Origin: Euborellia annulipes
Taxonomy: Eukaryota; Arthropoda; Insecta; Dermaptera; Anisolabididae
Direction: 5' to 3'
DNA: 64,000 bases
NCBI GenBank assembly: GCA_023213315.1
Contig: JAKCPI010009344.1
Location: 52,878 to 116,877 of the forward strand
The position numbers and the translations under genes were made by a program. This document shows positions 53,191 to 63,893 of the stretch, piece after piece. Every line of letters begins with the position of its first letter. The first letter of the stretch is position 1. The notes beneath the pieces are model-generated. The model worked only from the letters and a program-made list of their open reading frames with translations. It was not told the DNA's origin and made no database searches.

Positions 53191-53836
53191 TTTATTACAA
53201 AATGAATTTTAATAAACACAATACCTATATAAGATTTTTTCGTGGAGTTAATCAATTTAAGAAATGAGCGGATCAAATATCAGAATGCAATAGAAAGGTA
53301 TATTCCCCAGCTCCCCCCCCCCACCCTTCTTTCGATAAGGCTTCTTATTGAAATTGAGATATTCTTTTTCTTAAGTAAAAAGAAAAAAAAACCTTTATCG
53401 TGAGACAAATACAAGGACATTAAAAAGCGATGTTAACACCCGAATAGTTCCATTACATTTGTTCCCTCTCTCTTTTTATCTTATCAAATGACTTATCAGA
53501 GTCATAAAAATCGGAAAGGGATTTCATCCCAATTGCTCATTGATTTTTTTTTCTGATTCTTTCTCTTATTTTTTTTTTTTACATCTGATATTAAATGTTA
53601 CGAAAATGAGAACCATTAGCAAGTAATAACTTCTCTTTTATAGGAACAAGTGGTGTGTTTTGAAAATTCAAAAAGTCCATTTATCTTTACTTAACAGATA
53701 ATTTAACAGAAGCCTATTTAATAAAAATAAAATAAAAAGCTGACAAATTGACACTGTCTTTTAGCCTAATTCGGATGAATTATGAAATTTCATAATTAAA
53801 ATTCATAAGTTATTTAATTTGATCAATTTATTTAAA
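53191..53836. other. Gene-free stretch
   Basis: A+T-rich with a C run at 53311-53322. Nothing recognised. Confidence 0.5.
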
Positions 53837-53901
53837 AAAAAATCTGCTGTGACTGGTCGCACAGCACACAACTTTCAATTGGTGCTTGTCGTACCAGATT
53901 A
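53837..53901. mobile_element. Solo family A palindrome, centre deleted
   Basis: ATCTGCTGTGACTGGTCGCA, ACAACTTTCAATTGGTGC, TTGTCGTACCAGATT. No body is attached. Confidence 0.7.
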
Positions 53902-54237
53902 TGTCCTGACAACGTCTTACAATGAATGTGGCCGGTTAGGGAGGCATGCACGAAAAAGTTTAGCGGCTTGAATATCTCCTCTGTCTTAAGAGGTATAATT
54001 ATGTGGGATATTCGGTTAGAAAGAATGATTTTTCAGCTAAAGATTTCATCATTTATTTTTTACCTATCATTTCATTTTACCGCGCTGCGGTAAATTCTAA
54101 TTTGAAAGTTTAAACGCCTATAGATTCCGAACGCCTAATCAGATCAGACTAAATGTGATGTCATTTTGTGCAGAAAGAAAAACTCTATTAGATTAAATAA
54201 AAAATGCCGAATAATTAACTAAAATCAATTTTTTTGT

Positions 54238-54475
54238 GTTTTCGGCAGTAGACCTTGCATTAAATAGAATTCAAAATGTAAAATTTATAAACATGAGAAA
54301 ATATTTATATTTTTTTACCATGGCAATCATTTCTCCCATTTTTCCTATGAATGTACAAAAGTAAAGTGTGATTCAAACAATTTTGGGGCCAAAATGAGAA
54401 TATACATTTGAAAAATAATTGATTTATGAATTTTAATCAAAATCGTTGGAGCAAATTTTGATAAAAAAAAGTACA
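54238..54475 (-). mobile_element. Family A reverse fragment
   Basis: GTGTTTTCGGCAGTAGACC, GTAAAATTTATAAACATG, degraded X-box TTTACCATGGCAAT, then AATGAGAATATACATTTG and TTTTAATCAAAATCGTTGG. It stops before the AGTACTAGTACT core. Confidence 0.8.
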
Positions 54476-54616
54476 ATATATCCTGTTTTAGGCGGATACT
54501 TCTCAAAAATTAAAATTTTTGTTTGAAAGCTTAAATATGAAATTTTAAAGTCCTAGTAGGTCTATTTCATTTCTATTGTAATTTTTTTGTTTTGCTTGTC
54601 AAAAAGGGATTTCTAA

Positions 54617-54960
54617 AGGCGGCTACACACATAATTGCAAACTTGACAAGTATGTACGTGCAATCTTTTTGTTCAAGCAAACTGTAGGAGAATTTTGCTC
54701 AAGCATTTGTATTGTGCAAGCCGCTTGATGCTCTATTGATTTTTAATCATGCACAAGCATATTTGCGCACTCGGTTTAAAGCAAGTATTTCTAGTATTCT
54801 TCGAATAAATAACCTTCCGAGTTTATGTTAATTTTCGGCATTCGCTGTTGCTTGCACAAGCATGCTTGTGCCGTCTGTTACCAAAGGGAATTTGTGCATG
54901 CTCGTACAAAAAGATTGCACATGCATGTTTGTCGAGTGTGCAGTTACGCGTGTAGCCGCC
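54617..54960. mobile_element. Harbinger-like MITE with TAA duplication
   Basis: TIRs of about 60 bp, AGGCGGCTACACACATAA on the left and the complement of TTACGCGTGTAGCCGCCT on the right, are flanked by TAA on both sides (54614-54616, 54961-54963). A 3-bp TWA duplication suggests the Harbinger group. The 344-bp interior has repeated GCACAAGCATGC-type phrases and codes for nothing recognisable. Confidence 0.8.
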
Positions 54961-55004
54961 TTAACATGATTATGAAAATTCAATATCCTAACTCTTTCCG
55001 TTAT

Positions 55005-55007
<3 letters not shown>

Positions 55008-55038
<31 letters not shown>
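55008..55038. repeat. (AT)n microsatellite
   Basis: About 15 AT units. Confidence 0.95.
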
Positions 55039-55041
<3 letters not shown>

Positions 55042-55690
55042 AAGCAAGTTTTCGGGTTAAGTCGCGGGGGTGCTGAGATTTACTCGACGTTTCGCTCTCC
55101 TTTTGGAGCCATTTTCAAGAGCGAAGGAAGTTAGGAGGTAATGGTGGAGGGGGGTTGTTTACGGGGTCGCAGTCTTCCTGTCCCCAGGTCAATTTGGTGG
55201 ATGACTCAGAGGCGTGGATTGGTCTCTGAGAACTGGAGGAAGGTTGGGTGTGTGTAATTGTGTTCGGTTTAGGTTGACTACGGGGCCTCAATCTGCCTAC
55301 TCCCCAAGTCGGTGTGTTGGTGGTGTGTTTGGTGGATGCCTCAGAGGTCTGGGTTTGTCTCTGAGGAATGGACAGTGGTTGGTTCTGTGTAATCGGGTTT
55401 GTGTTTGGTTTGGGTTGACTTTGGGGCCTCAATCTGCCTACTCCCCAAGTCGGGGTGTTAGCTCTGGTTCCCGGGGTCTCAACCTGCCTACTCCCCAGGC
55501 CGAGAGTAACTGACTGCGAGCCGGAGGTGCAGGTCCTTTTATACCTGTTGCCGGGCATGTGGGCGTGGCTTTGGGAGTCACGTGGCTGTCTCTGATTGGC
55601 TGGGCCTGGTCTGGGGGCGTGGCTTTGGGAGTGACGTGCCTGTCTCTGGTTGGCGGAAACCTGGTTTTTGGAAACAAGGACTTTCAAAAA
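55039..55690 (-). mobile_element. G+C-rich tandem-repeat block ending in a CGAAACGT motif
   Basis: Strikingly G+C-rich for this window. On the minus strand, 55086-55120 reads TTGAAAATG, hairpin GCTCC-AAAA-GGAG, then GCGAAACGTCGAG. Upstream are tandem units of about 120-140 bp (55155, 55274, 55415, 55477) built on GGGGCCTCAATCTGCC and TACTCCCCAAGTCGG. Then come two copies of GGGCGTGGCTTTGGGAG with ATTGGC/TTGGCGG. The minus-strand open frame (55115-55687) repeats TPTWGVGRLRP because of the tandem units. Probably the terminal part of an unknown element. Confidence 0.55.
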
Positions 55691-55854
55691 CGTGGATTTC
55701 CATTAATTAACAATTCTGATATAAATCAATTTTTTTTACACCCCCCCCCCCCCCCCCCGATTACAATAGGGGCCCCTTTAGAACTTTTTAGGCATTTAAA
55801 ATTTTTTTTCAATTCTTAGAATTTGTATTTATTTAGGTACGTTATATATTGTGA
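55691..55854. other. Spacer with C run
   Basis: A run of 18 C at about 55741-55758. Nothing else. Confidence 0.6.
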
Positions 55855-56035
55855 ATAACATGTCCAAATATGAGATTAAAATTTGAAAAAATAACCACAG
55901 TTTAGAAGCATCAACATTGAAAATGCAAGTTTGAAACTAAGGTGCTATCGGAAACTTAAATATATCTGACACAAAATTGGTGTAATTTAGAAGGGTAAGA
56001 GAAAGTTGTGGCTGTATCGATTTTTTTTGTTATAA
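55855..56035 (+). mobile_element. Family A2 3' portion, forward
   Basis: GTCCAAATATGAGATTAAAA, ATAACCACAGTTTAG, TGAAACTAAGGTGCTATCGG, AACTTAAATATATCTG, then a shortened palindrome (GGGTAAGAGAAAGTTGTGG). It is the forward counterpart of 31745-31860 and defines the second family A body type. Confidence 0.75.
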
Positions 56036-56664
56036 TAAGAGGCATATTTTATCATAGGATTAAGAGAGAGAGAGAGCGAGGAGTGGAGAGGGTTCCGAAG
56101 GCCAAGTCATCGGGTTCAAGTCAACAACTCTATGTATGGATGAGAATCCCTCCGGGTTACAACTTGGCAAGGGCAACAAACAGACAGACAAGCGGCCGAC
56201 TCCAGTTTCGTTATTTCAACAAACAGACATACAGAGTTGACTTTTAAACAACTAATCTCCCTCACAAACCCACACTCTCTACGAGAAAACATTTCGAAAA
56301 TTTCTAATTTTCTTTTTGTTGTTGTTTTATTATTAAAATTAAAAACCAAAGAATGATTTTTGCTTTGCTATTTTCAAGTATAATTTCAATTCAAGACAAA
56401 GAGCAACTTTATTATCATATTTAATTTTTTCGTCATGAATTCTGTCATTTTAGTTTCGGGTGGAATTAAATTTTTGTCAGTGAGATACATATTTAGGTGA
56501 TAGAATGCTATCAAAGAACTCAATCAAAGTCAAAACATTGTCAATAAAAGCATAAATAAAAGTATTCTTATTAATTGATTGAAGAAATTATTAATTGATT
56601 GAAGAATCCTCAGATAAAAGTATTCTGCCAAAAACCTGAACAACTATTCAAACTCTCCAATTAA
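56036..56664. other. Gene-free stretch
   Basis: (GA)n at about 56064-56080. A direct repeat of ATTAATTGATTGAAGAA (about 56570-56606). No gene. Confidence 0.5.
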
Positions 56665-56795
56665 TTTTTTTTACGTCTTTTCGGCTATTTAGACTTTACG
56701 ATACCTTTATGCAATTACGATATATATTGGGATCTAGAGATTTTTATACCATTTGATCCAAATGATTTAAATAAATTCATCAGACTGCCTCTCTG
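56665..56795 (-). mobile_element. SINE S1 diverged reverse fragment
   Basis: ACGTCTTTTCGGCTATTTAG, ACGATACC, ATTTGATCCAAATGATTTAA and TCATCAGACTGCCTCTC follow the S1 order in reverse. Confidence 0.6.
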
Positions 56796-56945
56796 AACCT
56801 ACTCCCCTTGGCTTTTAGATTATCAATATTGACATTTCCCCACATTTCTAAAAAAGATGGAATTTTTTCATACAACACTCAATAGACACATACATATAAT
56901 TCTCGTACTATATAATGAGAATTAGCCAGTCATTATATAGTTTCA

Positions 56946-57211
56946 GATAAAGACCATTTGCGAGATGAGTTTGTGTTTTGATTGCGCCAAATTGCTCCCC
57001 TTGAACTCGAACTACGACCTTCACACTTCTGCGGCGGGTGGACTACCTTTTTTCTAAGTCGCAGACCAAAAGAACACAACATCTCGCATCCGACAATTAT
57101 AATAATGAAATATAATTTTACTAACTTGATAAGATCTTCTGGTTCGGTGGACCAGGGGCGCAATTTCGCACTAACAAAACACAAACTCATCTCGTAAATG
57201 GTCTTTATCTT
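56946..57211. mobile_element. MITE with ~50-bp TIRs
   Basis: GATAAAGACCATTTGCGAGA and TGAGTTTGTGTTTTG on the left are matched by ACAAAACACAAACTCA and TCTCGTAAATGGTCTTTATC on the right. Interior 56990-57150 is G+C-richer. Superfamily is not assigned because no clear target duplication is visible. Confidence 0.8.
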
Positions 57212-57987
57212 TAATTTAATAGGGAAAAAAACAACATCAACTTGAAAAGCATCGGAAAGTATGAAAGATTAATAACGGAAGACACAGTCTAAACTAAGGC
57301 AATATTCTTTAATAAATAAATAAATTTTAATAAAAAAAGGTTTTTGATTAAGTTTCAACATGTCAACAGCTGATTGCATTTCTCTTGCATTGAAATCTAT
57401 CCATCCTTCCTCATTCCTTTAAATTAGCTATTAAATTTTTAATTTTTTTTTAAGAGCTCCCCCTACGCCAAGAGTGTGGGGGGGGGGGGCGGGGTGGAGC
57501 ACATGCTGAGGAGCAGGTGAGATGAAAGCCGTTTAAGGTCGCGGCAGTCAAGTAAAGATAGAGAGGTAAAGGAGAAGAGGAGGCAAGCAAGGCTCCGGAC
57601 GTGAGGAGGCATTAGAAGAATGCAGGCAAAAAGTCTCTTGCGCAATCGAAGCGAAAGGCGAGCAACCAACAAAAAAAAACAAACGAGGTGGCCAAATTTA
57701 ATCAATTTGAATTTGGATTAGTTAGTTAGGACTGGGATGTCGGCAGAAAAATATGCCTGCTAGTTACTTACTACCCTTTCAATATAGAGTCAAATCAAAT
57801 AGGCCTAATGTAAAAGTCAATGGCTGATATATACAAATCTTTTCCCAGACGTTTTGAACAACTATTTATTTGTCCATCCATCATCAGTCTTTTGGTTTTA
57901 CAATGGAAGAAAAAGGATGTACTACTAAATTATTTATCTTAATGTATTGGTAATATTACTATGTACTCTTATATTGTTTATAACATG
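57212..57987. other. Gene-free stretch with unusual G-rich block
   Basis: 57470-57670 is G-rich on the plus strand (G run, AGCAGGTGAGATGAAAG, GGTCGCGGCAGTCAAG) and may be an old TE coding remnant, but no domain is recognised on either strand. Confidence 0.35.
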
Positions 57988-58199
57988 TTTTTTTTTTTTA
58001 ACACTCACTTTTTTCTCATTCACACTCACACTCAGACACACATTCACAGTCTTTTCGACAGCTTAGGCCATTTAAGACTTTGACGATAACCGTGAATTAT
58101 TAATATAATCTATTGGGGGTCCAGGCATTTCTATTCAAGCCATTTGGTATCTAAATGGCTTAAATAATATCATCGGACTGCCTGGGGTCCGAACCCGCG
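57988..58199 (-). mobile_element. SINE S1 reverse, truncated in the B box
   Basis: T run, CACTTTTTTCTCATTCAC, GTCTTTTCGACAGCTTAGGC, GGGGTCCAGGCATTTCTATT, AAGCCATTTGG and CCTGGGGTCCGAACCCGCG, stopping abruptly where the family A piece starts. Confidence 0.85.
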
Positions 58200-58417
58200 T
58201 TTCAACACACAAAAATTATCATCAGATAAATATCTCAGGAACTAAAAGAGCTACGATTTTTGTCCAAGGACAGAGAGACACAGGGAAAACAATTTTTTGG
58301 ATTCAGGAGACCTTGAAACGTGAAGATCCATCAAAATCTCGACATCGAATTTTTGACATGAATCGAATACTTTCTTCCTATATATTAATATTTCATATAT
58401 AGGGTAAGAGAAAGTAC
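58200..58417 (-). mobile_element. Family A 5' half, reverse
   Basis: AATATCTCAGGAACTAAAAG, a short CAGAGAGACA microsatellite, TTTTGGATTCAGGAGACC, CGACATCGAATTTTTGACATG and the 5' hairpin ending GTAAGAGAAAGTA. Confidence 0.88.
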
Positions 58418-58648
58418 AAAACTGACGATGAGAAAATAAATAAGTTTTTCGAAACGTCTCGCATTTTAATAAGGAAATAAAGAGATTTTTAAATGTTGCC
58501 TAACGTTCAAGCATTCCTTCATAGATTCCTTTTAGATTAAATTAAAAGAATCAAACAAATTATATCAATTTTCAAGAATGGTGTTATTTCTAACATGTAT
58601 AACCATTTATGTAAATCTTTAGAGAAAATTATATGAAATAATTGTTAG
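58418..58648. other. Nothing recognised
   Basis: A+T-rich spacer. Confidence 0.5.
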
Positions 58649-58807
58649 ATATCGTATTGTTGGGGTTGCGAGGATGCAGCCATGGAGGAATTGGACCAAT
58701 GAAAACACCAATTCCAAGATGAGACCATTCTACGATCTTGGAATTGGTGTGTTCATTGGTCCAAATCCTCCTTGGCTGCATCCTTACAACCCCAAACTTA
58801 CAATATC
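58649..58807. repeat. Foldback, ~70-nt arms
   Basis: GATATCGTATTGTTGGGGTTG, AGGATGCAGCCA and ACACCAATTCCAAGAT face ATCTTGGAATTGGTGT, TGGCTGCATCCT and CAACCCCAAAC...AATATC across a 14-base loop. Few mismatches. Confidence 0.93.
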
Positions 58808-59984
58808 TATAGCCACTAACTCATCCACTTTATTATCTATCAACTTTTGGTAGACACTTTCTTCCAGAGGAAATGGTTGCTTCCTAGTGTCATTTTTATC
58901 TATTTTACGATATGATGCCATGTTAAAAGGAAATTGTTTTATCCCCAATTAAAAAAAAACTAAATTCCCAAAAAAGAAAAAAATTCTAACAGATCTCTCA
59001 TTAAGTTAAATAAGATATTGATTTATGGAAGAAACGCAACCCAAAAGGGACCACTCATTAACGTATTAATAGAATAATAAATCCATTAGGGAATTGGTAA
59101 TTTTTGCTTCTTTGCTTTCAAACGAGAACAAATTTATACTTCCCATGCACACAGGTCGAAAAATATTTTGGTACCTCAATTTTTATAGAATTTAAATTAA
59201 CCTGGAATATTTGTATCCTAATAATTTAAAAAAAAAATCCCCCGATCTCACATCCCTTGGAATTGAAATTAAGAAACCTTTAAATTAAAGAAAATAATAA
59301 TACTCTCTTATCAAGAAATGTCATGAAGACTTGCCAATAATAAGATATCGAAATTTTTCATGATTAGCATAATTCAATTTCTCTTTAAGTCCTTCGGGAT
59401 TAAAAAAAAAATATACAAAGAGGGAAATATTTGTATGTTTGTATTTGTTGAGAAGGAGAGAGAGAGAGGTGAGAAAAGTTCTTTCTGTTGTCAGATAGAC
59501 TACCTCTCCCTTCTGCCATCATACAAACTTAAGCGATTAGATTACATCAGAGTTTGTGTATTTATCAAGACTCTCACTCTCTATAAAAAAAAACTATTCA
59601 AATAGAAATTTAATATTACTTCTAAATAAGATATAGAGGAGTAATATTGATAGACTGGATATCATATGTCCAAGAATCTTCCACAAGTAGGCATTTCTTT
59701 TGGGAAAATTATTTTTTTAAGGATCAAAGTAGAAAACAAGGTAAATAATAAGCCGATATTAATAATGAGCTCAAGGACCTCTCTGCAAAATAATTAATAA
59801 TAAAATTCTATCATGTCATATTAGAGATATGCGCTCGCCCGTGGTTTGGAAAATTTTTCATTGTGCTTTGCTTTAAATAAGGTTGGTCATTCATCAGTTG
59901 TTTAAATGTCTGGGTAAAAATAATTGCGATCCTACCTTTTTTACACCTCAATGAACAGTTTTAAAAATAAGTACGGAGAATGTT
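58808..59984. other. Gene-free stretch
   Basis: A+T-rich; (GA)n near 59456-59470. A frame at 59360-59605 is not convincing. Confidence 0.5.
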
Positions 59985-60007
59985 CTTACCTGAAACAAAA
60001 AGAGAAA
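59985..60007 (-). promoter_or_regulatory. Candidate recursive-splicing (ratchet) site 2
   Basis: Identical over 23 bases to 20543-20565: on the minus strand CTCTTTTTGTTTCAG abuts GTAAGA at 59989/59990. The surrounding sequence is unrelated to the first site, so this is not simply a second copy of a repeat. A functional reading as a zero-length exon within a long minus-strand intron is inferred. Confidence 0.55.
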
Positions 60008-60069
60008 TAATGAATTAGAATATGTTAAAGGGAATTTTTTTTATTCTATGACTATAAATTTTCAGTCAA

Positions 60070-60333
60070 AAAATCTATCTTAGTTTGAAATTTGAGATTT
60101 AAGTCCTGGAAGGTAACATGAAGTTTTTGAACAAAATCGGTCAAAGAGTACTAATACGATACTGAGGTACTTTTTCAGTTTTTTTTTTTTCGATTTTCTC
60201 AAAATTCGCTGCAACGATTTTAATTAAAATTCATAAATCAATTAATTTTTAAATGCTTTTTAAAATTTCAACTTTCTCTTATCAAGGTTAAGAGAAAGTT
60301 GTGTGCTGTGCGACCAGTCACACCAGATTTTTT
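60070..60333 (+). mobile_element. Family A, internally deleted forward copy
   Basis: From AAATTTGAGATTTAAG through AGTACTAATACGATACTG (decayed core) and TTTTTAAATGCTTTTTAAAAT, then directly to the palindrome's second half (AACTTTCTCTTATCAAGG, TTAAGAGAAAGTTGTGTGC, AGTCACACCAGATTTTTT). Confidence 0.85.
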
Positions 60334-61835
60334 AAATTATGTTATTTTCGGAGTTGAAGAAAAGACGTGAGGAACTTCGTCCCTGGCGGGGGTCCCACGA
60401 CCCCACTCGTTTACTTTTTTAAGGACTTTTAGGCAAAGGCAATGTGTTCAATAATTTGAATAGACGCCTAGCAAACTTCTAAGCCCCAACCCTTAGCCAG
60501 CCAGCCAGGGGACCCCCTTGCTACTTTTAGACGACGAGCAATTTCTCGCCAAGTTTAAAAATCATTTCCATGAAATACCCGGAGCCCTTTAAGCAAAAAC
60601 ATGTTGAACCAAAATGGGTTTTGAGGATCTGAATTTCAAAAAAATTCAGAAATTTGTCCTATAGGCCCTATTTACTTTTAAGCGTAAAAAGTATATTATA
60701 AAGTATTAAAATCTTCACTGCATATAAACACATTTACCCTTTATATACTGTAGTATATACCAATAGAATAGATATAAATTAGATCAAGTAAAAAGAAAAA
60801 AAAAACTAGCTGGAAAGTCAAAATTTCTGCCTAACAAGATAATATCTAATTATTTTTATATTTTACTTATTTTAATAAATTTTTAAATACCGAACTAAAT
60901 ATTTAGGGATTATTAGAAAAAATTTTTAAAAATTCAATTTTATTTTGAAGATATAAAAAATCCATCCAATATACGAGAAAAAAATTGTTTTCCTAATTTT
61001 GTTGTTTGTTTGAAGTTTGAAGAATTAATAAAATTTGTAACCTAGCCCCGAGGGCCTTGCTTGATCCCATCGTCTTTGATCCTCGAACATCAGCAAGAAA
61101 GAAAAAGAGAGAGAGAGAGAGAGCCTCTTCTTTTTCTTGCCTTTTGAGCCAAAATATGTCTCTCATGCCAGACTTGTCTTAAGTCTAAGAGAGATCCATC
61201 TTTTAATCCAAACAGACCGATTCAAATCAAACAACGCAAATATTGACAGAGGGCCCTAGAAGAAGAACGTGGACGACTTTTTATATCAAATAGTCTTGAT
61301 TGCTTACTCGAGATGAGAAGATCGAATTTTATATGACCTATATGTCGATGAGTTTACATAGTAAAAAAATGTTTACTATAAAATTAATATAACACCTACG
61401 TATATTTATTTTCAACAATTTAATCCTGTAGCGCTTTACAACTTGTTTGAGATAATAAAACTTTGAGAGTTAAAGAAAAATGATGATGAATTTATTAATA
61501 TCCCTGGTAAAAAGGTGACAAACCCAAATGACTTTGGAAATGCATCATAACCCGCGGGCAGCATACATATACCCCCTCTGAAATATTTATATTTCTAAAA
61601 AAACAGCTAGTACTTATTTTCCGAAATTTCTCGAAGATTATGATGTGGAAATAAGCGCACCCTGGAAATCCCCTAGATTTATATACACTAAAGACATTTT
61701 TTTAGAGTGAAAAAAAAAAAAATAAATATATTTTCTAAAATTTTTAAAAATTCAATTTTATTTTGAGCCAAAATATGTCTCTCATGCCCGAAATGGCCGG
61801 AACTAAGTTAAAGGCCGGGTGTTTAGAGTCAAAAA
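60334..61835. other. Mostly non-repetitive stretch
   Basis: 60340-60560 is mixed and G+C-richer (GGCGGGGGTCCCACGACC, TTAGCCAGCCAGCCAGG) with no recognised function. (AG)n lies at about 61105-61122. The phrase AAATATGTCTCTCATGCC occurs twice (about 61153 and 61771), with nearby TTCAATTTTATTTTGA also repeated, so 60930-61165 and 61740-61800 share an unknown repeat. Confidence 0.4.
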
Positions 61836-62476
61836 AATATTGTGACTGGTGGAACAGCACAGAACTTTCTTTTACCTTCGGTATTCACAAGTTGTGTTCT
61901 GTGCTTGTCACACCAGATTTTTTGTGTCGACATAAATTTAATTGTTGTTACGAAACTAGACAAGAATATTACATAAAATCTTCAAATTGTTGAGATTACT
62001 TGTCTGCATTTTTCAAGCAGATGATGGGCTGGTTTTAGAACAACAACAACAACAACAATTCAATATATTGAGAAATGTCAACGTCCAACCCTTCGTTTGC
62101 ATCAAGCTATTCTACATCCCAGCGGGGAACTGCGACAATGGAGCAACAACTCATCTCCAAGCCCTTGAAGGTGGTTTTTTAAAAAACCGAAAAAAAAAAT
62201 ACATGCGCTAGTGGTCGGCCAAACTTAAGTTTTCCAATAAAAAAGAAAAAAACATATCAAGCTTTTTCTTTCTAAAACCAGCCCATCATTTGCTTTAAAA
62301 ATACAGACAAGTAATCTCAACAAGATTTTAAGACATATATTTAGTTTCGGACAGTACGGCACTCCTAGGGGACCTCAAAACGTATATATCTATCAAAATC
62401 TTGACATCGAATTTTTCGACATGAATACAATACTTTCTCTCTATATATATTAACATATATAAAGATAAGAGAAAGT
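61836..62476 (-). mobile_element. Family A reverse copy with nested foldback and large internal deletion
   Basis: Palindrome 61836-61922 and TTTTGTGTCGACATAAATTT, then a foldback at 61976-62330. After it, GACATATATTTAGTTTCGGACAGTACGG jumps directly to AGGGGACCTCAAAACG and the 5' hairpin, so most of the body is deleted. GACATAAATTTA and GACATATATTTA flank the insert. Confidence 0.82.
61976..62330. mobile_element. Foldback/MITE with ~60-bp TIRs
   Basis: GTTGAGATTACTTGTCTGCA and GATGATGGGCTGGTTTTAGA on the left match TCTAAAACCAGCCCATCATT and CAGACAAGTAATCTCAAC on the right. The interior has a (CAA)n tract (62041-62057) and a G+C-richer stretch. The duplicated family A phrase around it may be a target duplication of about 11-12 bp with one mismatch. 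Confidence 0.85.
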
Positions 62477-62742
62477 AAAAAAGAATTATTACTGCCATTG
62501 CTAGAAAGAATTGAGATAGTGACAATGCCATTATTGATAATCTTAAAAAGTCAAAGGATATATTATTATACAATACTACATAGGCCTATAATTGGGCTTG
62601 GGCCTGAGGTATTGTAAATAAATATTATTGTAACGAATAAATGACCTCAAATGCCAAAAAAACTTCCAATAATAAATCTATAGATTTTTTTAATTGTTGA
62701 AAATATATTTTTTTTTTTTGTTTAAAGTCTATATGGTCTTAG
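62477..62742. other. Spacer with S2-like tail
   Basis: 62630-62670 (ATGACCTCAAATGCCAAAAAAAC) resembles the S2 tail. Otherwise A+T-rich. Confidence 0.45.
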
Positions 62743-62835
62743 TAGCGTGCTGGCCATTTGTACAACGGGTCGCAGATTTGCATCCCGTCTCATGCGACAA
62801 TTTATTTCAATTTGATTGTTTACCAATCCAATTTT
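62743..62835 (+). mobile_element. SINE S2 head
   Basis: TAGTAGCGTGCTGGCCATTTG, GTACAACGGGTCGCAGATTTG and CATCCCGTCTCATGCGAC, then TTTGATTGTTTACCAATCC. The B box is mutated (AGATTTGCATCCC). The MITE present in the copy at 23060 is absent here, which shows the empty-site sequence. Confidence 0.65.
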
Positions 62836-63434
62836 TTTTTTTTTTTTTTTTTTAGAAGATTAATTTTTAAGTAACAAACTCGTAAATAAAAAAACCTTTC
62901 GTTTATTCATTAGATATTTATATAAAAAAAAAAAAGCATTTTAATGGCATACATATTTAAAAAATATTCTTTCATTAAGTTGATCGTTTTAACCAAATAG
63001 ATACATATAAATAGATAAAATAATGAATTCCAAGTGGATGATTCATTAATAAAAGCGAGGGAGAGAATATTGTTTTATTTGATTGTATCAACCTGAAATT
63101 TTAAAAATATAAAATACCAATTCGTTCCTTTGAATAATTATCCACTCGAAAACAATATTCAAGGGCGCTTTAATAATTGTTTTTCATCATTAAACAACTT
63201 TTGTTTCTATTTATTATTATTATTATATTTGTTTGTTTTTCCCCCCTTCGCGGATGAATGGCTAATTTAATTAAATTTACTTGATCCCATCTCTAATTGC
63301 TCCATTAATTTAATCATCATCGTTCATATTATTCCTACTCTATAATAAGAGTTCATTACTTGGAGATGAATATTTTGTTTTTAATTGGATGTAAAAATTA
63401 AAAAAAAAAAAATGGGGCTTTGTCATTTGTTTGT
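62836..63434. other. Gene-free stretch
   Basis: A+T-rich with poly-T/poly-A. Nothing recognised. Confidence 0.5.
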
Positions 63435-63893
63435 CATTTATCTTTGGTAATCGAAAGTTGTGTTCTGTCCTTGTCACACCAGATTTTTTATTTAGTTTCC
63501 GACAGTACGGTACATTTGAATTTGTAAAATTTCTAAACAGAAAAATATTTATATTTTGTTACCATGGCGACCATTTCTCCTATTTTCCTATGAAGTTAAG
63601 TGGTCTTCAAAAGATTTCAATGGCAAAATGAGAATATACATTTTAAAGAGGATATAAAAAATAATTTATTTTTGAATTTTAATCAAAATCGTTAGAGCGA
63701 ATTTTGAGAAAATCGACAAAAAAAACCTGAAAAACTACATAATAAGTAAAGTACTAGTACTTTTTGGCCGATTTTGATCAAAAGCAATTTTCACGCCTGA
63801 TGTCTAATTTAAATATAAAATTTCAACCCCCTAGCTCAATTCCTTAATTCATTAAATTGAACACACGCAGCACACACACACAGACAAAGTACT
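63435..63893 (-). mobile_element. Family A reverse copy, ends at the microsatellite
   Basis: It begins in the palindrome's second half (CTTTGGTAATCGAAAGTTGTG...GTCACACCAGATT), then X-box variant GTTACCATGGCGAC, AAAGTACTAGTACTTTTT near 63747 and CACACACACAGACA. The 5' half is missing. Confidence 0.88.

Noticed and set aside
55115..55687. A 190-residue Pro/Gln/Thr-rich protein on the minus strand
   Set aside because: Composition and repeats follow from tandem DNA units. No domain, and it ends in the terminal hairpin motif. Kept as part of a repeat block instead.
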